64,000 bases of DNA from Alkaliphilus flagellatus (GCF_018919215.1 NZ_JAHLQK010000001.1:995146-1059145); one strand, 5' to 3'; shown: positions 6,670 to 16,816, numbered from the stretch's first letter. The notes: generated from the letters alone by a model not told the origin. Translations and numbers: made by a program.

Positions 6670-8907
6670 ATGGATAAAGAATTCATAGTTTTAAAAGGCT
6701 GTAAGGAAAATAATTTAAAAGATATTTCATTAGAAATACCTAAGAGAAAAATAACAATATTTACAGGAGTATCTGGTTCAGGAAAATCATCTATTGTTTT
6801 TGAAACAATTGCAAAAGAAGCTCAACGCCAATTAAACGAGACTTTCAGTGCTTTTATAAGAAATTTTTTGCCTAAGTATGGTGAGGTTAAAGCTGATCAT
6901 ATAGAAAATTTATCAACGCCAATCATTATTGACCAAAGTAGAATTGGAGGAAATTCTAGATCAACTTTAGGGACTGTTACAGATATAAATTCATTCCTTA
7001 GAGCTTTATATTCAAGATTTGGAAGCACCTATCTTGGTAAGGCTAATATGTTTTCTTTCAATGATGTTAATGGAATGTGCCCAGAATGCGAAGGTCTAGG
7101 TAAAAAGCTAGTTGTTAATATGAGTGAGATACTAGATAAAAGTAAATCATTAAATGAAGGAGCTATTTTACTTTCAGGTTTTGGAGTAGGTTCTTGGCAT
7201 TGGAAGCTATTTGCTGAATCGGGATACTTTGATAGTGATAAGAAGATATGTGATTATTCAAAGGAAGAGTTAGATAAATTTTTATATGCTGGACCAGAGA
7301 AAATTAAGACAGATGAAACAGGTGGAATGAATGTAACTTATGAAGGATTAATAGTTAAATTTAATAGGTTATATTTAAAAAAAGAAGGAGAAATTTCTGA
7401 AACTGCTAAGAAAAAGCTAAGTAAACTTCTTATAGAAGATAAATGTCCTGTTTGTAAAGGCAGAAGGCTTCATGAAAGAGTATATGGTTGTTTAATTAAT
7501 GGCTATAATATAGCAGATTTAACTAGTATGCAAATTGACGAATTAGTTGAGATAATTAAAGAAATAAATGAGCCAGAAGCAGAACCTTTAGTTAAGGGGA
7601 TAGTAGAAAAATTAAATAACATTATAGATATAGGTCTTGGATATTTAACTTTAGACAGAGAAACCTCATCATTGTCAGGTGGCGAATCTCAACGTATAAA
7701 GATGGTAAAGCATTTAAATAGCAATCTTGTAGATTTAATGTATATATTTGATGAGCCTAGTATAGGACTTCATCCGAGAGACGTTTATAAGTTAAATAAT
7801 CTTTTAAGAAAGCTACGTGATAAAGGAAACACTGTAATAGTTGTCGAACATGATTCTGATGTTATTAAAATTGCGGATCATATTATAGATGTAGGGCCAA
7901 GGGCAGGAAAATATGGTGGTGAAATTGTATATGAAGGAAGTTATGAAAATTTACTTAAATCAGGAACCTTAACTGGAAATGCTTTAAATAAATTTCTTCA
8001 TATTAAAGAACAGGTGAGAGAACATAAGGGATATTTAAAAGCTGTAAATTGTAATGAAAATAACCTAAAAAATATTTCTGTTACAATACCTAAGGGCGTT
8101 TTAACAGTAGTAACAGGAGTTGCAGGCTCAGGTAAAAGTACATTAATTAAATATGAATTCTTAAAGCAAAATAAAGAAGCTGTATTAATAGATCAAAGCC
8201 CTGTATCTGCAAATTCCAGATCTAGTTTAGCAACATATAGTGGAATCATGGATAATATAAGAAAAGCTTTTGCAAATGCAAATAATGTTAATATTTCATT
8301 ATTTAGCTCAAATTCAGATGGAGCTTGTGAAAATTGTAATGGAAGCGGAATAATAGAAACAAACCTTGCGTTTATGGAAAATATAAAAAGCACTTGCGAT
8401 GTTTGTGAAGGTAAAAAATATAAAAAAGAAGTTTTAGGATATAAATTTCAAAGTAAAAATATAATAGAAGTTCTTGGAATGTCAGTTTCAGAAGCAATTG
8501 AATTCTTTAACTTAAAGCAAATTAAAACAAAACTGCAATCTATTGAACAAATGGGGATTGGATATTTAACTTTAGGTCAAACTCTCGATACATTATCAGG
8601 GGGCGAATGTCAAAGATTAAAGCTTGCTAGTGAACTTCATAATGAGAGCTCCATATATATATTAGACGAACCTACAACAGGGCTTCATATGGCTGATGTT
8701 GAAAAATTTATAAATATAGTTGAGAATATTGTAGATAGAGGTAATACAGTCATAATAATAGAACATAATATTGATATAATTAAGAGAGCGGATTGGATTA
8801 TTGATATGGGACCTGAAGGTGGAATAAAAGGTGGAGACGTAATATTTGAAGGAACACCAAAGCAATTATGTAACTGTGAGAAGTCATTAACATCTAAATA
8901 TATTTAG
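6670..8907 (+). CDS. Short UvrA-like ABC ATPase (UvrA2 / drug-resistance type)
   Basis: The protein has two ABC modules: Walker A GVSGSGKSS near residue 35 with signature LSGGESQR near 336, and Walker A GVAGSGKST near 484 with signature LSGGECQR near 642. Zinc-binding CxxC pairs lie near 136, 258, 553 and 575. At 745 residues it is about 200 shorter than housekeeping UvrA; the gap falls between the first Walker A and first zinc module, where the UvrB-binding domain should be. UvrA2 and DrrC-like proteins share this and are linked to tolerance of DNA-binding drugs. The double MerR gene just upstream supports inducible resistance rather than core repair. Confidence 0.88.
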   Translation: MDKEFIVLKGCKENNLKDISLEIPKRKITIFTGVSGSGKSSIVFETIAKEAQRQLNETFSAFIRNFLPKYGEVKADHIENLSTPIIIDQSRIGGNSRSTLGTVTDINSFLRALYSRFGSTYLGKANMFSFNDVNGMCPECEGLGKKLVVNMSEILDKSKSLNEGAILLSGFGVGSWHWKLFAESGYFDSDKKICDYSKEELDKFLYAGPEKIKTDETGGMNVTYEGLIVKFNRLYLKKEGEISETAKKKLSKLLIEDKCPVCKGRRLHERVYGCLINGYNIADLTSMQIDELVEIIKEINEPEAEPLVKGIVEKLNNIIDIGLGYLTLDRETSSLSGGESQRIKMVKHLNSNLVDLMYIFDEPSIGLHPRDVYKLNNLLRKLRDKGNTVIVVEHDSDVIKIADHIIDVGPRAGKYGGEIVYEGSYENLLKSGTLTGNALNKFLHIKEQVREHKGYLKAVNCNENNLKNISVTIPKGVLTVVTGVAGSGKSTLIKYEFLKQNKEAVLIDQSPVSANSRSSLATYSGIMDNIRKAFANANNVNISLFSSNSDGACENCNGSGIIETNLAFMENIKSTCDVCEGKKYKKEVLGYKFQSKNIIEVLGMSVSEAIEFFNLKQIKTKLQSIEQMGIGYLTLGQTLDTLSGGECQRLKLASELHNESSIYILDEPTTGLHMADVEKFINIVENIVDRGNTVIIIEHNIDIIKRADWIIDMGPEGGIKGGDVIFEGTPKQLCNCEKSLTSKYI

Positions 8908-8924
8908 TTTATTTTCTTAAATAA

Positions 8925-9193
8925 CATTTTTTGATATTTGATGATCGGTATATTATGATAACAGCAGTACATGCGGCTATTAGCAACAGAGACCAATCGA
9001 AGTAAGCCTTAAAAACAATTAGTTAAAGCTTCAAAGGCTTTATATACTAAAGGTTTGATAGATTTAGTATAAAATAAAGTAAGGGTATTATTTCTTAGTG
9101 ATTTTAAGAAATAATACCCTGTTTTTATTGATTCCTTGTATTTTGGAACATAAAATTGGTCAAAACTCTTTTTTATTAAGAAATATGGAGCAT
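8925..9193 (+). repeat. Palindromic repeat element R5 (left end decayed)
   Basis: From about 8940 it matches R1 almost throughout: GATCGGTATATTATGATAAC, ATGCGGCTATT, AGACCAATCGAA, AAAGGTTTGATAGATTTAG, then a terminator hairpin and TATTTTGGAACA (9139-9150). The hairpin (9082-9097 with 9105-9120) is a perfect 16-bp stem. At one stem position R1 has G paired with C where R5 has A paired with T, so pairing is kept although the bases differ. The outer right end is only weakly preserved (AAATATGGAGCAT). Confidence 0.7.
9082..9127 (+). terminator. Rho-independent terminator inside repeat R5
   Basis: The 16-bp stem AGGGTATTATTTCTTA/TAAGAAATAATACCCT is followed by GTTTTTATTG. It lies 175 bases after uvrA2 and probably ends that transcript. 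Every well-preserved R copy carries an equivalent hairpin. Confidence 0.75.
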
Positions 9194-9290
9194 ATCAATA
9201 AAAATATAATGAATAACATAAAAATTATATTGATAAACAATAAAACATATGTTAAAATCAAATCAATAATATATAAGTGAGGTGCTTTAT

Positions 9291-9743
9291 GTGAAACAGG
9301 TTTCAACACTCTTTTTAAAGGTAGTAGTCTTTCTTCTTGCATTTCCGGTTCTTGCTTTGTGCATATTTTGGGTGCCTGGATTTGTAAACTACTTACCCTA
9401 TCCCATTTTAATCGGTGTGTATGCAACGGCGATATCGTATTGCTTTGCTCTGTATCAAACTTTAAAACTTTTAAGCTATATTGATAAGAACAAAGCTTTC
9501 TCGGAATTATCTGTAAAGGCTTTAAAGAATATAAAATACTGTGCAAACACAATCAGTATTATATATGCAGTACTCATACCATTCTTAGTTCCTATAGCGG
9601 ATGCAGACGACGCCCCAGGTCTCGTAGGATTCCCAATCATCATTATTTTTGCGTCAGTTGTGATTGCAGTCTTTGCTGCTGTTCTTCAAAGGCTTTTACA
9701 AGATGCTATTGATATAAAATCAGAAAATGACTTAACAGTATGA
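9291..9743 (+). CDS. DUF2975 family membrane protein
   Basis: This 150-residue protein has four hydrophobic segments and the DUF2975 pattern (an FALYQTLKLLSYIDKNKAFSELSVKALKNIKYC-type stretch after the second segment). Function is unknown for the family. GAGGTG at 9279-9284 favours the GTG start at 9291 over an in-frame GTG inside the ribosome binding site. The XRE regulator follows 8 bases later; DUF2975 genes are commonly paired with a small XRE repressor of this type, so the two form one unit. Confidence 0.85.
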   Translation: MKQVSTLFLKVVVFLLAFPVLALCIFWVPGFVNYLPYPILIGVYATAISYCFALYQTLKLLSYIDKNKAFSELSVKALKNIKYCANTISIIYAVLIPFLVPIADADDAPGLVGFPIIIIFASVVIAVFAAVLQRLLQDAIDIKSENDLTV

Positions 9744-9751
9744 GGTGAGAT

Positions 9752-9961
9752 ATGGCTATTATAATTAATATTGATGTGATGCTGGCTAAAAGGAAAATGA
9801 GTGTAACAGAACTTACAGAGAAGGTTGGAATAACCATGGCAAATCTCTCTATACTAAAGAACGGAAAGGCGAAAGCTATTAGGTTTTCAACTTTAGAGGC
9901 AATATGCAAAGCTTTGGACTGCCAACCAGGTGATATTTTAGAATATAGAAATGACATATAA
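9752..9961 (+). CDS. Small XRE/Cro-CI type transcriptional regulator
   Basis: The 69 residues are a single helix-turn-helix domain (MSVTELTEKVGITMANLSIL ... TLEAICKALDCQPGDILEY), the YozG-like architecture found next to DUF2975 genes. It most likely represses its own two-gene operon. GAGGTGAGAT precedes the ATG. Confidence 0.9.
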   Translation: MAIIINIDVMLAKRKMSVTELTEKVGITMANLSILKNGKAKAIRFSTLEAICKALDCQPGDILEYRNDI

Positions 9962-10028
9962 ATGTGAAGTTGACTACTGCAAGTAGATTAGTTAAATATT
10001 CAGTAAAGTTTATTTGAGGAGGCAATAT

Positions 10029-11375
10029 ATGAAAATTAAATTAATTCAACCTGCAATGCTACCAAGACCTATGGATACAAAGTTAAAAACAAGAATGTCT
10101 CCTTCGTTAGCTTTACTAACAATAGCAAATCTTACGCCGAAAGAGCATGAAGTTATTATTGAAAATGAAAATGTTGAAAAGATAGATTTTGATGAACCTG
10201 TAGATTTGGTAGCAATAACTGTCACTGTAGATGTTATGAATAGAGCGGTGGAAATATTAAAGGAGTTTAAAAATCGTGGAGTAACAGTAATTGCAGGAGG
10301 GATACATATTACAGCAGATCCAGAGGGAGCTCTCCATAGTTTTGACGCAATATGTGTGGGAATGGCTGAGAGAGTTTGGGCAAGAATCCTTAAGGATAAA
10401 GAAAATAATTCACTTAAGAGGATATATTATGATATGGAAAATATTGCTGGCAAAGAAATAGTATCACCTCAGTATAACATTATTGATAATAAAAAGTATT
10501 TATATACTAATATAATTAGTACTAGCAGGGGATGTCCTTTTGAATGTGATTTCTGCTATAATAGTTGCAAAAATGTACTTAAAACTTATATTAATAGACC
10601 TATAGACGATGTAATTAAAGATATAAATGCATTAAAAACAAGACATATAATGTTTATTGATGATAATTTTATTGGAAATCCCAAATGGACTAAAAAATTA
10701 TTAAAGGAAATAAAACCGCTTAAACTAAAGTGGAACGCAGCGGTTACTTCTAATGTAGTAGACATGCCTGAATTATTAGATGAAATGAAGGAGGCTGGTT
10801 GTAAAAGTCTATTTATAGGTTTTGAAAGTATAAATAGCAAGTCATTAGATAGTGTCCATAAGGTACAAAATAGTGTAAATAGATATGAGAAACTTGTAGA
10901 TGAAATTCATAAAAGGGAAATAATGATAAATGCAAGTTTTGTTTTCGGATTAGATGAAGATGATGTCTCTGTATTTAAGAATACATTAGAATGGATAGTT
11001 AAAAATAAGATAGAAACTGTAACCTCACATATCCTTACCCCTTATCCTGGTACAAAGGTACACTCATCATTAATAGAGGAAAATAGAATTGTAGATTTTA
11101 ATTTGTCAAATTATAATACTGCGCATGTCGTATATAAACCCAAGAATATGACAGCAGAAGAATTATATAATGGCTATCTATGGATATATAAAGAAGTGTA
11201 CACGTTTAAAAATATAATGAAAAGACTACCAAAATCTAAAAAGCAATGGATTCCATTTCTAGCATTTAATTTCTTTTATAGGAAGTTTGGAAAGTTGACA
11301 GAATTATTGTGCAATATAGTTTCTTTTAAAAATATAGGAAGATTTTTTAGGTGGTTAGCTTATTGTATAAAGTAG
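10029..11375 (+). CDS. B12-binding domain radical SAM protein
   Basis: About residues 1-135 form a cobalamin-binding-like domain (VDLVAITVTVDVMNRAVEIL ... AGGIHITADPEGAL). The radical SAM motif CPFECDFC follows near residue 167, then the rest of the TIM barrel (GFESINSKSLDSVHK, ASFVFGLDEDD, TPYPGTKVHSSL). This is the BchE/HpnJ-like B12-radical SAM architecture, whose members do methylations, ring closures or reductive couplings. The product is unknown and no partner gene is adjacent. TTGAGGAGGCAATAT places the start at this ATG, 15 bases inside the longest frame, giving 448 residues. Confidence 0.85.
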   Translation: MKIKLIQPAMLPRPMDTKLKTRMSPSLALLTIANLTPKEHEVIIENENVEKIDFDEPVDLVAITVTVDVMNRAVEILKEFKNRGVTVIAGGIHITADPEGALHSFDAICVGMAERVWARILKDKENNSLKRIYYDMENIAGKEIVSPQYNIIDNKKYLYTNIISTSRGCPFECDFCYNSCKNVLKTYINRPIDDVIKDINALKTRHIMFIDDNFIGNPKWTKKLLKEIKPLKLKWNAAVTSNVVDMPELLDEMKEAGCKSLFIGFESINSKSLDSVHKVQNSVNRYEKLVDEIHKREIMINASFVFGLDEDDVSVFKNTLEWIVKNKIETVTSHILTPYPGTKVHSSLIEENRIVDFNLSNYNTAHVVYKPKNMTAEELYNGYLWIYKEVYTFKNIMKRLPKSKKQWIPFLAFNFFYRKFGKLTELLCNIVSFKNIGRFFRWLAYCIK

Positions 11376-11452
11376 GTGGCGGAATTTTTATCTTTCTATT
11401 ATTTATAAATTGAGTGTGTTTACAATCGGAACTTAAGAAAATGAACACTTAA

Positions 11453-11626
<174 letters not shown>

Positions 11627-11843
11627 TTTACCATAGTAGTGTGACCTAAAATTATATAGTGAGAGTTCTTTCAACACATTCGCAGATAAAAACCTTTGAT
11701 ACTAATGGTTACAAGAAGTATTTTTAACATTTTTCTTTTTAGATAAAATCTCTATTTCAGCTTATGTAAAATCAATGTTTCTTGTTCTACCCATTGAGCC
11801 CCCCCTCCTATTTTCTCCATTATACTTAATTTTAAGTAAAAAA

Positions 11844-11894
11844 GTACCCTGTAAGTTAACACAGCCTCTTTTCTGTGTCTATCTTACAGGGTAC
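11844..11894 (-). terminator. Terminator of the cysteine desulfidase transcript
   Basis: A 12-bp perfect stem, GTACCCTGTAAG (11844-11855) with CTTACAGGGTAC (11883-11894), has a nested ACACAG/CTGTGT stem. Read on the minus strand it is followed by TTTTTT. It lies 3 bases beyond the stop of the minus-strand gene. Confidence 0.85.
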
Positions 11895-11897
11895 AGT

Positions 11898-13205
<1,308 letters not shown>

Positions 13206-13234
13206 TCAGGGTTTGTTTTTTACTTTTTATATAG

Positions 13235-13251
13235 AGCAAAAAATATGCCAA
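13235..13251 (-). promoter_or_regulatory. Sigma-54 promoter of the desulfidase gene
   Basis: Read on the minus strand this is TTGGCATATTTTTTGCT. It has GG and GC exactly 10 bases apart, matching the -24/-12 consensus TTGGCAC-N4-TTGCT except at one or two positions. It lies 45 bases upstream of the start codon. Confidence 0.85.
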
Positions 13252-13312
13252 TTTTGAATCAGACAAAAAAGGGAGGGATTAGAATCGGAAAGAAAGGTAA
13301 AATGAGTAAAGA

Positions 13313-13360
13313 ATATGGTTAAAATGGTCAGATTAACCATATATATAACCAAATAGACCA
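13313..13360. promoter_or_regulatory. Palindromic upstream activating sites between two sigma-54 promoters
   Basis: ATATGGTTAA (13313-13322) and TTAACCATAT (13333-13342) form a perfect 10-bp inverted repeat with a 10-base spacer. The half-sites TGGTT and TGGTC recur around it in both orientations (TGGTTAAAATGGTC, then AACCAAATAGACCA). The block is 62 bases from one -24 element and 80 from the other, a normal distance for a sigma-54 activator that bends DNA onto both promoters. Confidence 0.65.
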
Positions 13361-13421
13361 ATTAAAATAAACTGAAAAGGCTAAAAAATATAAATTTTTT
13401 TTAAAAATGCCGAAAAAAATT

Positions 13422-13438
13422 TTGGCATAGTTTTTGCT
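13422..13438 (+). promoter_or_regulatory. Sigma-54 promoter of the PatB-symporter-RidA genes
   Basis: TTGGCATAGTTTTTGCT has GG at 13424-13425 and GC at 13436-13437, the required 10-base spacing. It is nearly the same sequence as the divergent promoter at 13235-13251. The start codon is 57 bases downstream. Confidence 0.88.
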
Positions 13439-13495
13439 CATTATATTTAATATCAACTGCAAACAGCAAGGGCAGTGAGGAAAGGAAGATTTATT

Positions 13496-14665
13496 ATGAA
13501 ATATGATTTTGATGAAATTGTTGACCGCAGCAATAACCGTGCTGCAAAGTATGATGAACGGGTGGGAAAATTCGGTACAAGTGAAGTGATTCCTTTGTGG
13601 ATTGCGGATATGGATTTCAGAACTGCTCAGCCAATCATCGATGCTTGCAAAAGGAAAGCTGAGGAAGGCATCTGGGGTTATACTTCCAGGCCGGACAGCT
13701 ACTTTAAGGCCGTACAGGAATGGGAAAAAAGGAGGAATCGATGGGATGTTGATGTATCCCTGATGAGCTGGAGCTTAGGAGTTGTTCCTGCATTATCGAC
13801 TATTGTTAAAATTTTCACCCACACCGGCGACAAAATTTTGATTCAGACTCCGGTTTATTCAGAGTTTTATGATGTCACAGAGGCTTGGGAACGAGTAGTG
13901 GTAGAAAATCAGTTGGTAGAAAAAAATGGAAAATGGTATATTGATTTTGAGGACTTTGAAAAAAAGGCAAAAGAGTGTAAGATTTTTTTTCTGTGTAATC
14001 CTCACAATCCCCTTGGCATTGTATGGGAGCCGGAGGAATTAAAAAGGATGGCGGAAATCTGTATTGCAAATGATGTTCTTCTAGTGTCAGACGAGATACA
14101 CTCAGATTTAATTTTCAACGGAAAGAAGCATACGCCTACAGCAACACTTTCCAAAGAAATTGCAGAAAAAATCATTACCTGTGTATCTGCAACTAAAACT
14201 TTCAATCTAGCAGGTCTTCAGGCTTCTACGACTATCTTTCCAAATGAACAGGTGAAGCAGAAGTTTGACCGTTTTTGGATGAATATGGATATTCACAGAA
14301 ACAATGCTTTCAGCTCAGTAGCCATGGAAGCAGCTTACAATGAAGGCGAAGAGTGGTTGACACAGCTGCTTGCTTACGTCTCAGAGAACTTTGATTTTAT
14401 TAAGAAATATTTTGATGAAAACATTCCAAAAATCAAACCCAATGTTCCAGATGCTACATATTTGGTTTGGCTGGACTGTCGGGAATTAGGCATGAGCAAT
14501 GAAGAGCTCCGTGACTTCATGATTCAGAAGGCTGGTTTAGGCTTAAATGAAGGATGCAGCTTTGGACGTAGCCTTTCCGGTTACATGAGACTTAATGCAG
14601 CATGTCCGCGCTCTATACTGGAACAGGCATTGAAACAATTAAAAGAAGCAGTTGATAAATTATAA
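13496..14665 (+). CDS. PatB/MalY family PLP-dependent C-S beta-lyase
   Basis: This 389-residue fold-type I PLP enzyme opens FDEIVDRSNNRAAKYDERVGKFG with PLWIADMDF, the MalY/PatB signature. It has LVSDEIHSDLIF and the lysine region SATKTFNLAGLQAS for the Schiff base. The family cleaves cystathionine or cysteine to a thiol or sulfide, ammonia and pyruvate by way of 2-aminoacrylate. AGGAAAGGAAGATTTATT precedes this ATG; an in-frame GTG 21 bases upstream lacks a good site. It is first in the sigma-54-driven run, followed by a symporter and RidA. Aminotransferase activity is the usual alternative name for this family. Confidence 0.9.
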   Translation: MKYDFDEIVDRSNNRAAKYDERVGKFGTSEVIPLWIADMDFRTAQPIIDACKRKAEEGIWGYTSRPDSYFKAVQEWEKRRNRWDVDVSLMSWSLGVVPALSTIVKIFTHTGDKILIQTPVYSEFYDVTEAWERVVVENQLVEKNGKWYIDFEDFEKKAKECKIFFLCNPHNPLGIVWEPEELKRMAEICIANDVLLVSDEIHSDLIFNGKKHTPTATLSKEIAEKIITCVSATKTFNLAGLQASTTIFPNEQVKQKFDRFWMNMDIHRNNAFSSVAMEAAYNEGEEWLTQLLAYVSENFDFIKKYFDENIPKIKPNVPDATYLVWLDCRELGMSNEELRDFMIQKAGLGLNEGCSFGRSLSGYMRLNAACPRSILEQALKQLKEAVDKL

Positions 14666-14716
14666 AATATAAAAGAGAGTATTTTTACGAAATGATGGAA
14701 AGGAGAGCATAAACAT

Positions 14717-15958
14717 ATGGATAAAAAGCAAATATGGAAGAATTATCGATTTCCTCTCATTTTGCTTGGGGGGATTATTACAGGAGCTGTACTGGGTGTT
14801 ATTTTGGGGGAAAAGGCAACAGTATTTGCGCCTTTGGGGGATATTTTCATTAATTTAATGTTTACTATCGTAGTTCCGATGGTATTTGTTTCAATCGCAA
14901 CTGCTGTAGGCAGTATGCTGAACATGAAACGTCTGGGTAAAATTCTAGGAAGTATGGTGCTGACCTTTGTGGTAACCGGATGCTTCGCAGCAGTTCTGGT
15001 CCTGACGGTTGTCAATATCTGGCCGCCAGCAGCGAATACTGCAATTACAATGGGAAGCGCAGAGATGCAGGAGAGTGCAAGCATCAGCTCCATGATTGTA
15101 GGCTCTTTGACGGTTGACGATTTTTCTGGTCTTATGAGCCGTAAAAACATGCTGCCGATTATTGTATTTGCTATCATTTCCGGTCTGGCTGTATCTGCCT
15201 GCGGTGGAGAAGAAAGCCATGTAGGTCAGTTATTAGGAAACCTGAATAGGGTCATTATGAAGATTGTGGAAATGATTATGAAGCTAGCTCCTATTGGATT
15301 GGGCGCTTATTTTGCAAACCTGATTGGTGAGTTTGGTCCTCAGCTGATTGGGGATTATGGACGTACGATGCTGATCTATTATCCGATGTGTCTTGTTTAT
15401 GGAGTGGTTTTCTACCCGGCTTATGCATATTTTGCCGGAGGAAGGCTGGGAGTAAAGAAAATGGTTCAGAACATTTTCAATCCTGCAATTACTGCATTTG
15501 CCACACAAAGTTCTGTAGCTACCCTGCCTGTTAATATGGAAGCCTGTAAAAATATTGGAGTACCGGAGGATATTTCTAACATTGTTCTGCCTATGGGAGC
15601 TACCATGCATATGGATGGTTCTGTACTTTCGGCCATAACGAAAATTGCTTTCCTGTTTGGTGTGTTCCAAATGCCGTTTACAGGAGTGGGGACCTATGCC
15701 ATGGCTGTCTTGGTAGCAATTTTAAGTGCATTTGTATTATCTGGTGCTCCAGGTGGTGGTCTGGTAGGGGAAATGCTGATTGTCAGTCTCTTTGGTTTCC
15801 CATGGGAAGCATTCCCGTTAGTTGCCACCATCGGATTTTTGGTGGACCCAGCAGCTACCTGCCTCAATGCGTCAGGTGATACCATTGCCTCCATGATTGT
15901 TGCACGTTTGGTGGAAGGCAAGAATTGGCTGTTAAAGACAGAGAAAAGTAAAATATAA
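14717..15958 (+). CDS. Dicarboxylate/amino acid:cation symporter (DAACS family)
   Basis: This 413-residue membrane protein has about eight hydrophobic segments plus re-entrant loops. The hairpin motifs are typical of the glutamate/cystine symporter family: TAFATQSSVATLPVNMEAC, LPMGATMHMDGS, LSGAPGGGLVGEML and DPAATCLNASGD. It would couple uptake of an anionic amino acid or cystine to sodium or protons. Lying between a C-S lyase and RidA under a sigma-54 promoter, cystine or cysteine is the likeliest substrate, though this is inference. GGAAAGGAGAGC precedes the ATG. Its last ~45 bases reappear in decayed form at 16817-16863. Confidence 0.9.
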   Translation: MDKKQIWKNYRFPLILLGGIITGAVLGVILGEKATVFAPLGDIFINLMFTIVVPMVFVSIATAVGSMLNMKRLGKILGSMVLTFVVTGCFAAVLVLTVVNIWPPAANTAITMGSAEMQESASISSMIVGSLTVDDFSGLMSRKNMLPIIVFAIISGLAVSACGGEESHVGQLLGNLNRVIMKIVEMIMKLAPIGLGAYFANLIGEFGPQLIGDYGRTMLIYYPMCLVYGVVFYPAYAYFAGGRLGVKKMVQNIFNPAITAFATQSSVATLPVNMEACKNIGVPEDISNIVLPMGATMHMDGSVLSAITKIAFLFGVFQMPFTGVGTYAMAVLVAILSAFVLSGAPGGGLVGEMLIVSLFGFPWEAFPLVATIGFLVDPAATCLNASGDTIASMIVARLVEGKNWLLKTEKSKI

Positions 15959-15976
15959 AGAAAGGAAGAAGAACAT

Positions 15977-16138
15977 ATGAAAATTCTTGAAACAACAAAA
16001 GCGCCTGGAGCTATCGGACCATACTCTCAGGGCTATGAAATAAACGGGATTGTTTATACTTCCGGCCAGATTCTGGTTAAAGTAAAGACCCTTCTAAGGG
16101 GCGTACTATGTGAAATTGAAGCAATCGCTGTAAAATAA
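15977..16138 (+). pseudogene. Internally deleted copy of ridA
   Basis: The first 33 residues equal those of the RidA domain encoded at 16448, except for one change at position 33. The frame then jumps directly to the last ~18 residues (VKTLLRGVLCEIEAIAVK). The product would be a 53-residue stump lacking the middle three-fifths of RidA. The frame stays open and AAAGGAAGAAGAACAT still precedes the ATG, so it could be translated, but it cannot form the trimeric active site. It is one half of a tandem duplication with the intact copy 471 bases downstream. Confidence 0.88.
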
Positions 16139-16150
16139 GGAGGAAATCAT

Positions 16151-16816
16151 ATGAAAATTATTGTAATTGGAAGCCATCTTTGCCCAGATACCTTAGCTGC
16201 ATTAAACAAGCTTTCTGCTGCTGGAGCAGATATTGATTTTAAGGATATCCTGTCCTGCCATGCAGATTTAAAGGAATATTTAAAACTGAGAGATACTAAT
16301 GATCTTTACGATGAAATCAGAGGAACAGAAAGCCTAGGAATTCCATGCTTTGTTTTAGAAAACAATGAATTGACCATGGATATCAAAAAGGCTCTGGAGG
16401 ACTCAGAAAAAGACCTAGAAGACATGAAAAGAAAGGAAGAAGAACACATGAAAATTCTTGAAACAACAAAAGCGCCTGGAGCTATCGGACCATACTCTCA
16501 GGGCTATGAAATAAACGGGATTGTTTACACTTCCGGCCAGATTCCGGTTAATTCGGAAAATGGAGAAATAGCGGAGGGAATTGCAGAACAAGCAAAACAA
16601 AGCTGTGAAAATGTAGGCGCCATCCTGGAAGCGGCAGGCACCGGATTTGAAAAAGTATTTAAGACTACCTGCTTTCTGTCGGATATGGGAGATTTCGCAA
16701 TTTTTAATGAGGTTTATGCAAAATATTTCGTATCAAAGCCAGCCCGCAGTTGTGTAGCAGTAAAGACCCTTCCAAAGGGTGTATTATGTGAAATTGAAGC
16801 AATCGCTGTAAAATAA
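16151..16816 (+). CDS. Glutaredoxin-like protein fused in frame to RidA (enamine/imine deaminase)
   Basis: Residues 1-90 resemble small glutaredoxin-like proteins (MKIIVIGSHLCPDTLAALNK, single Cys-Pro at 12-13; SLGIPCFVLE). After a charged linker (DLEDMKRKEEEH) residue 100 begins a full RidA domain (GAIGPYSQGYEINGIVYTSG ... PARSCVAVKTLP), with the arginine that binds the substrate carboxylate. RidA hydrolyses 2-aminoacrylate, the reactive product of PatB and cysteine desulfidase, so it fits this locus. The fusion looks recent: the linker is the old ridA ribosome binding site, AAAGGAAGAAGAACAC, read through, and RidA may still start separately at 16448. Confidence 0.88.
   Translation: MKIIVIGSHLCPDTLAALNKLSAAGADIDFKDILSCHADLKEYLKLRDTNDLYDEIRGTESLGIPCFVLENNELTMDIKKALEDSEKDLEDMKRKEEEHMKILETTKAPGAIGPYSQGYEINGIVYTSGQIPVNSENGEIAEGIAEQAKQSCENVGAILEAAGTGFEKVFKTTCFLSDMGDFAIFNEVYAKYFVSKPARSCVAVKTLPKGVLCEIEAIAVK

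Noticed and set aside
1616..9193. Formal integron or CRISPR array
   Set aside because: No integron integrase or cas gene is present. The repeats are far apart and unequal in length, and they lack the paired GTTRRRY/RYYYAAC core boxes of attC sites. I kept only the weaker 'cassette-like' reading.
14743..15177. Long minus-strand frame opposite the symporter gene
   Set aside because: It is a shadow of the strongly supported DAACS gene, with low-complexity translation and no start signals.
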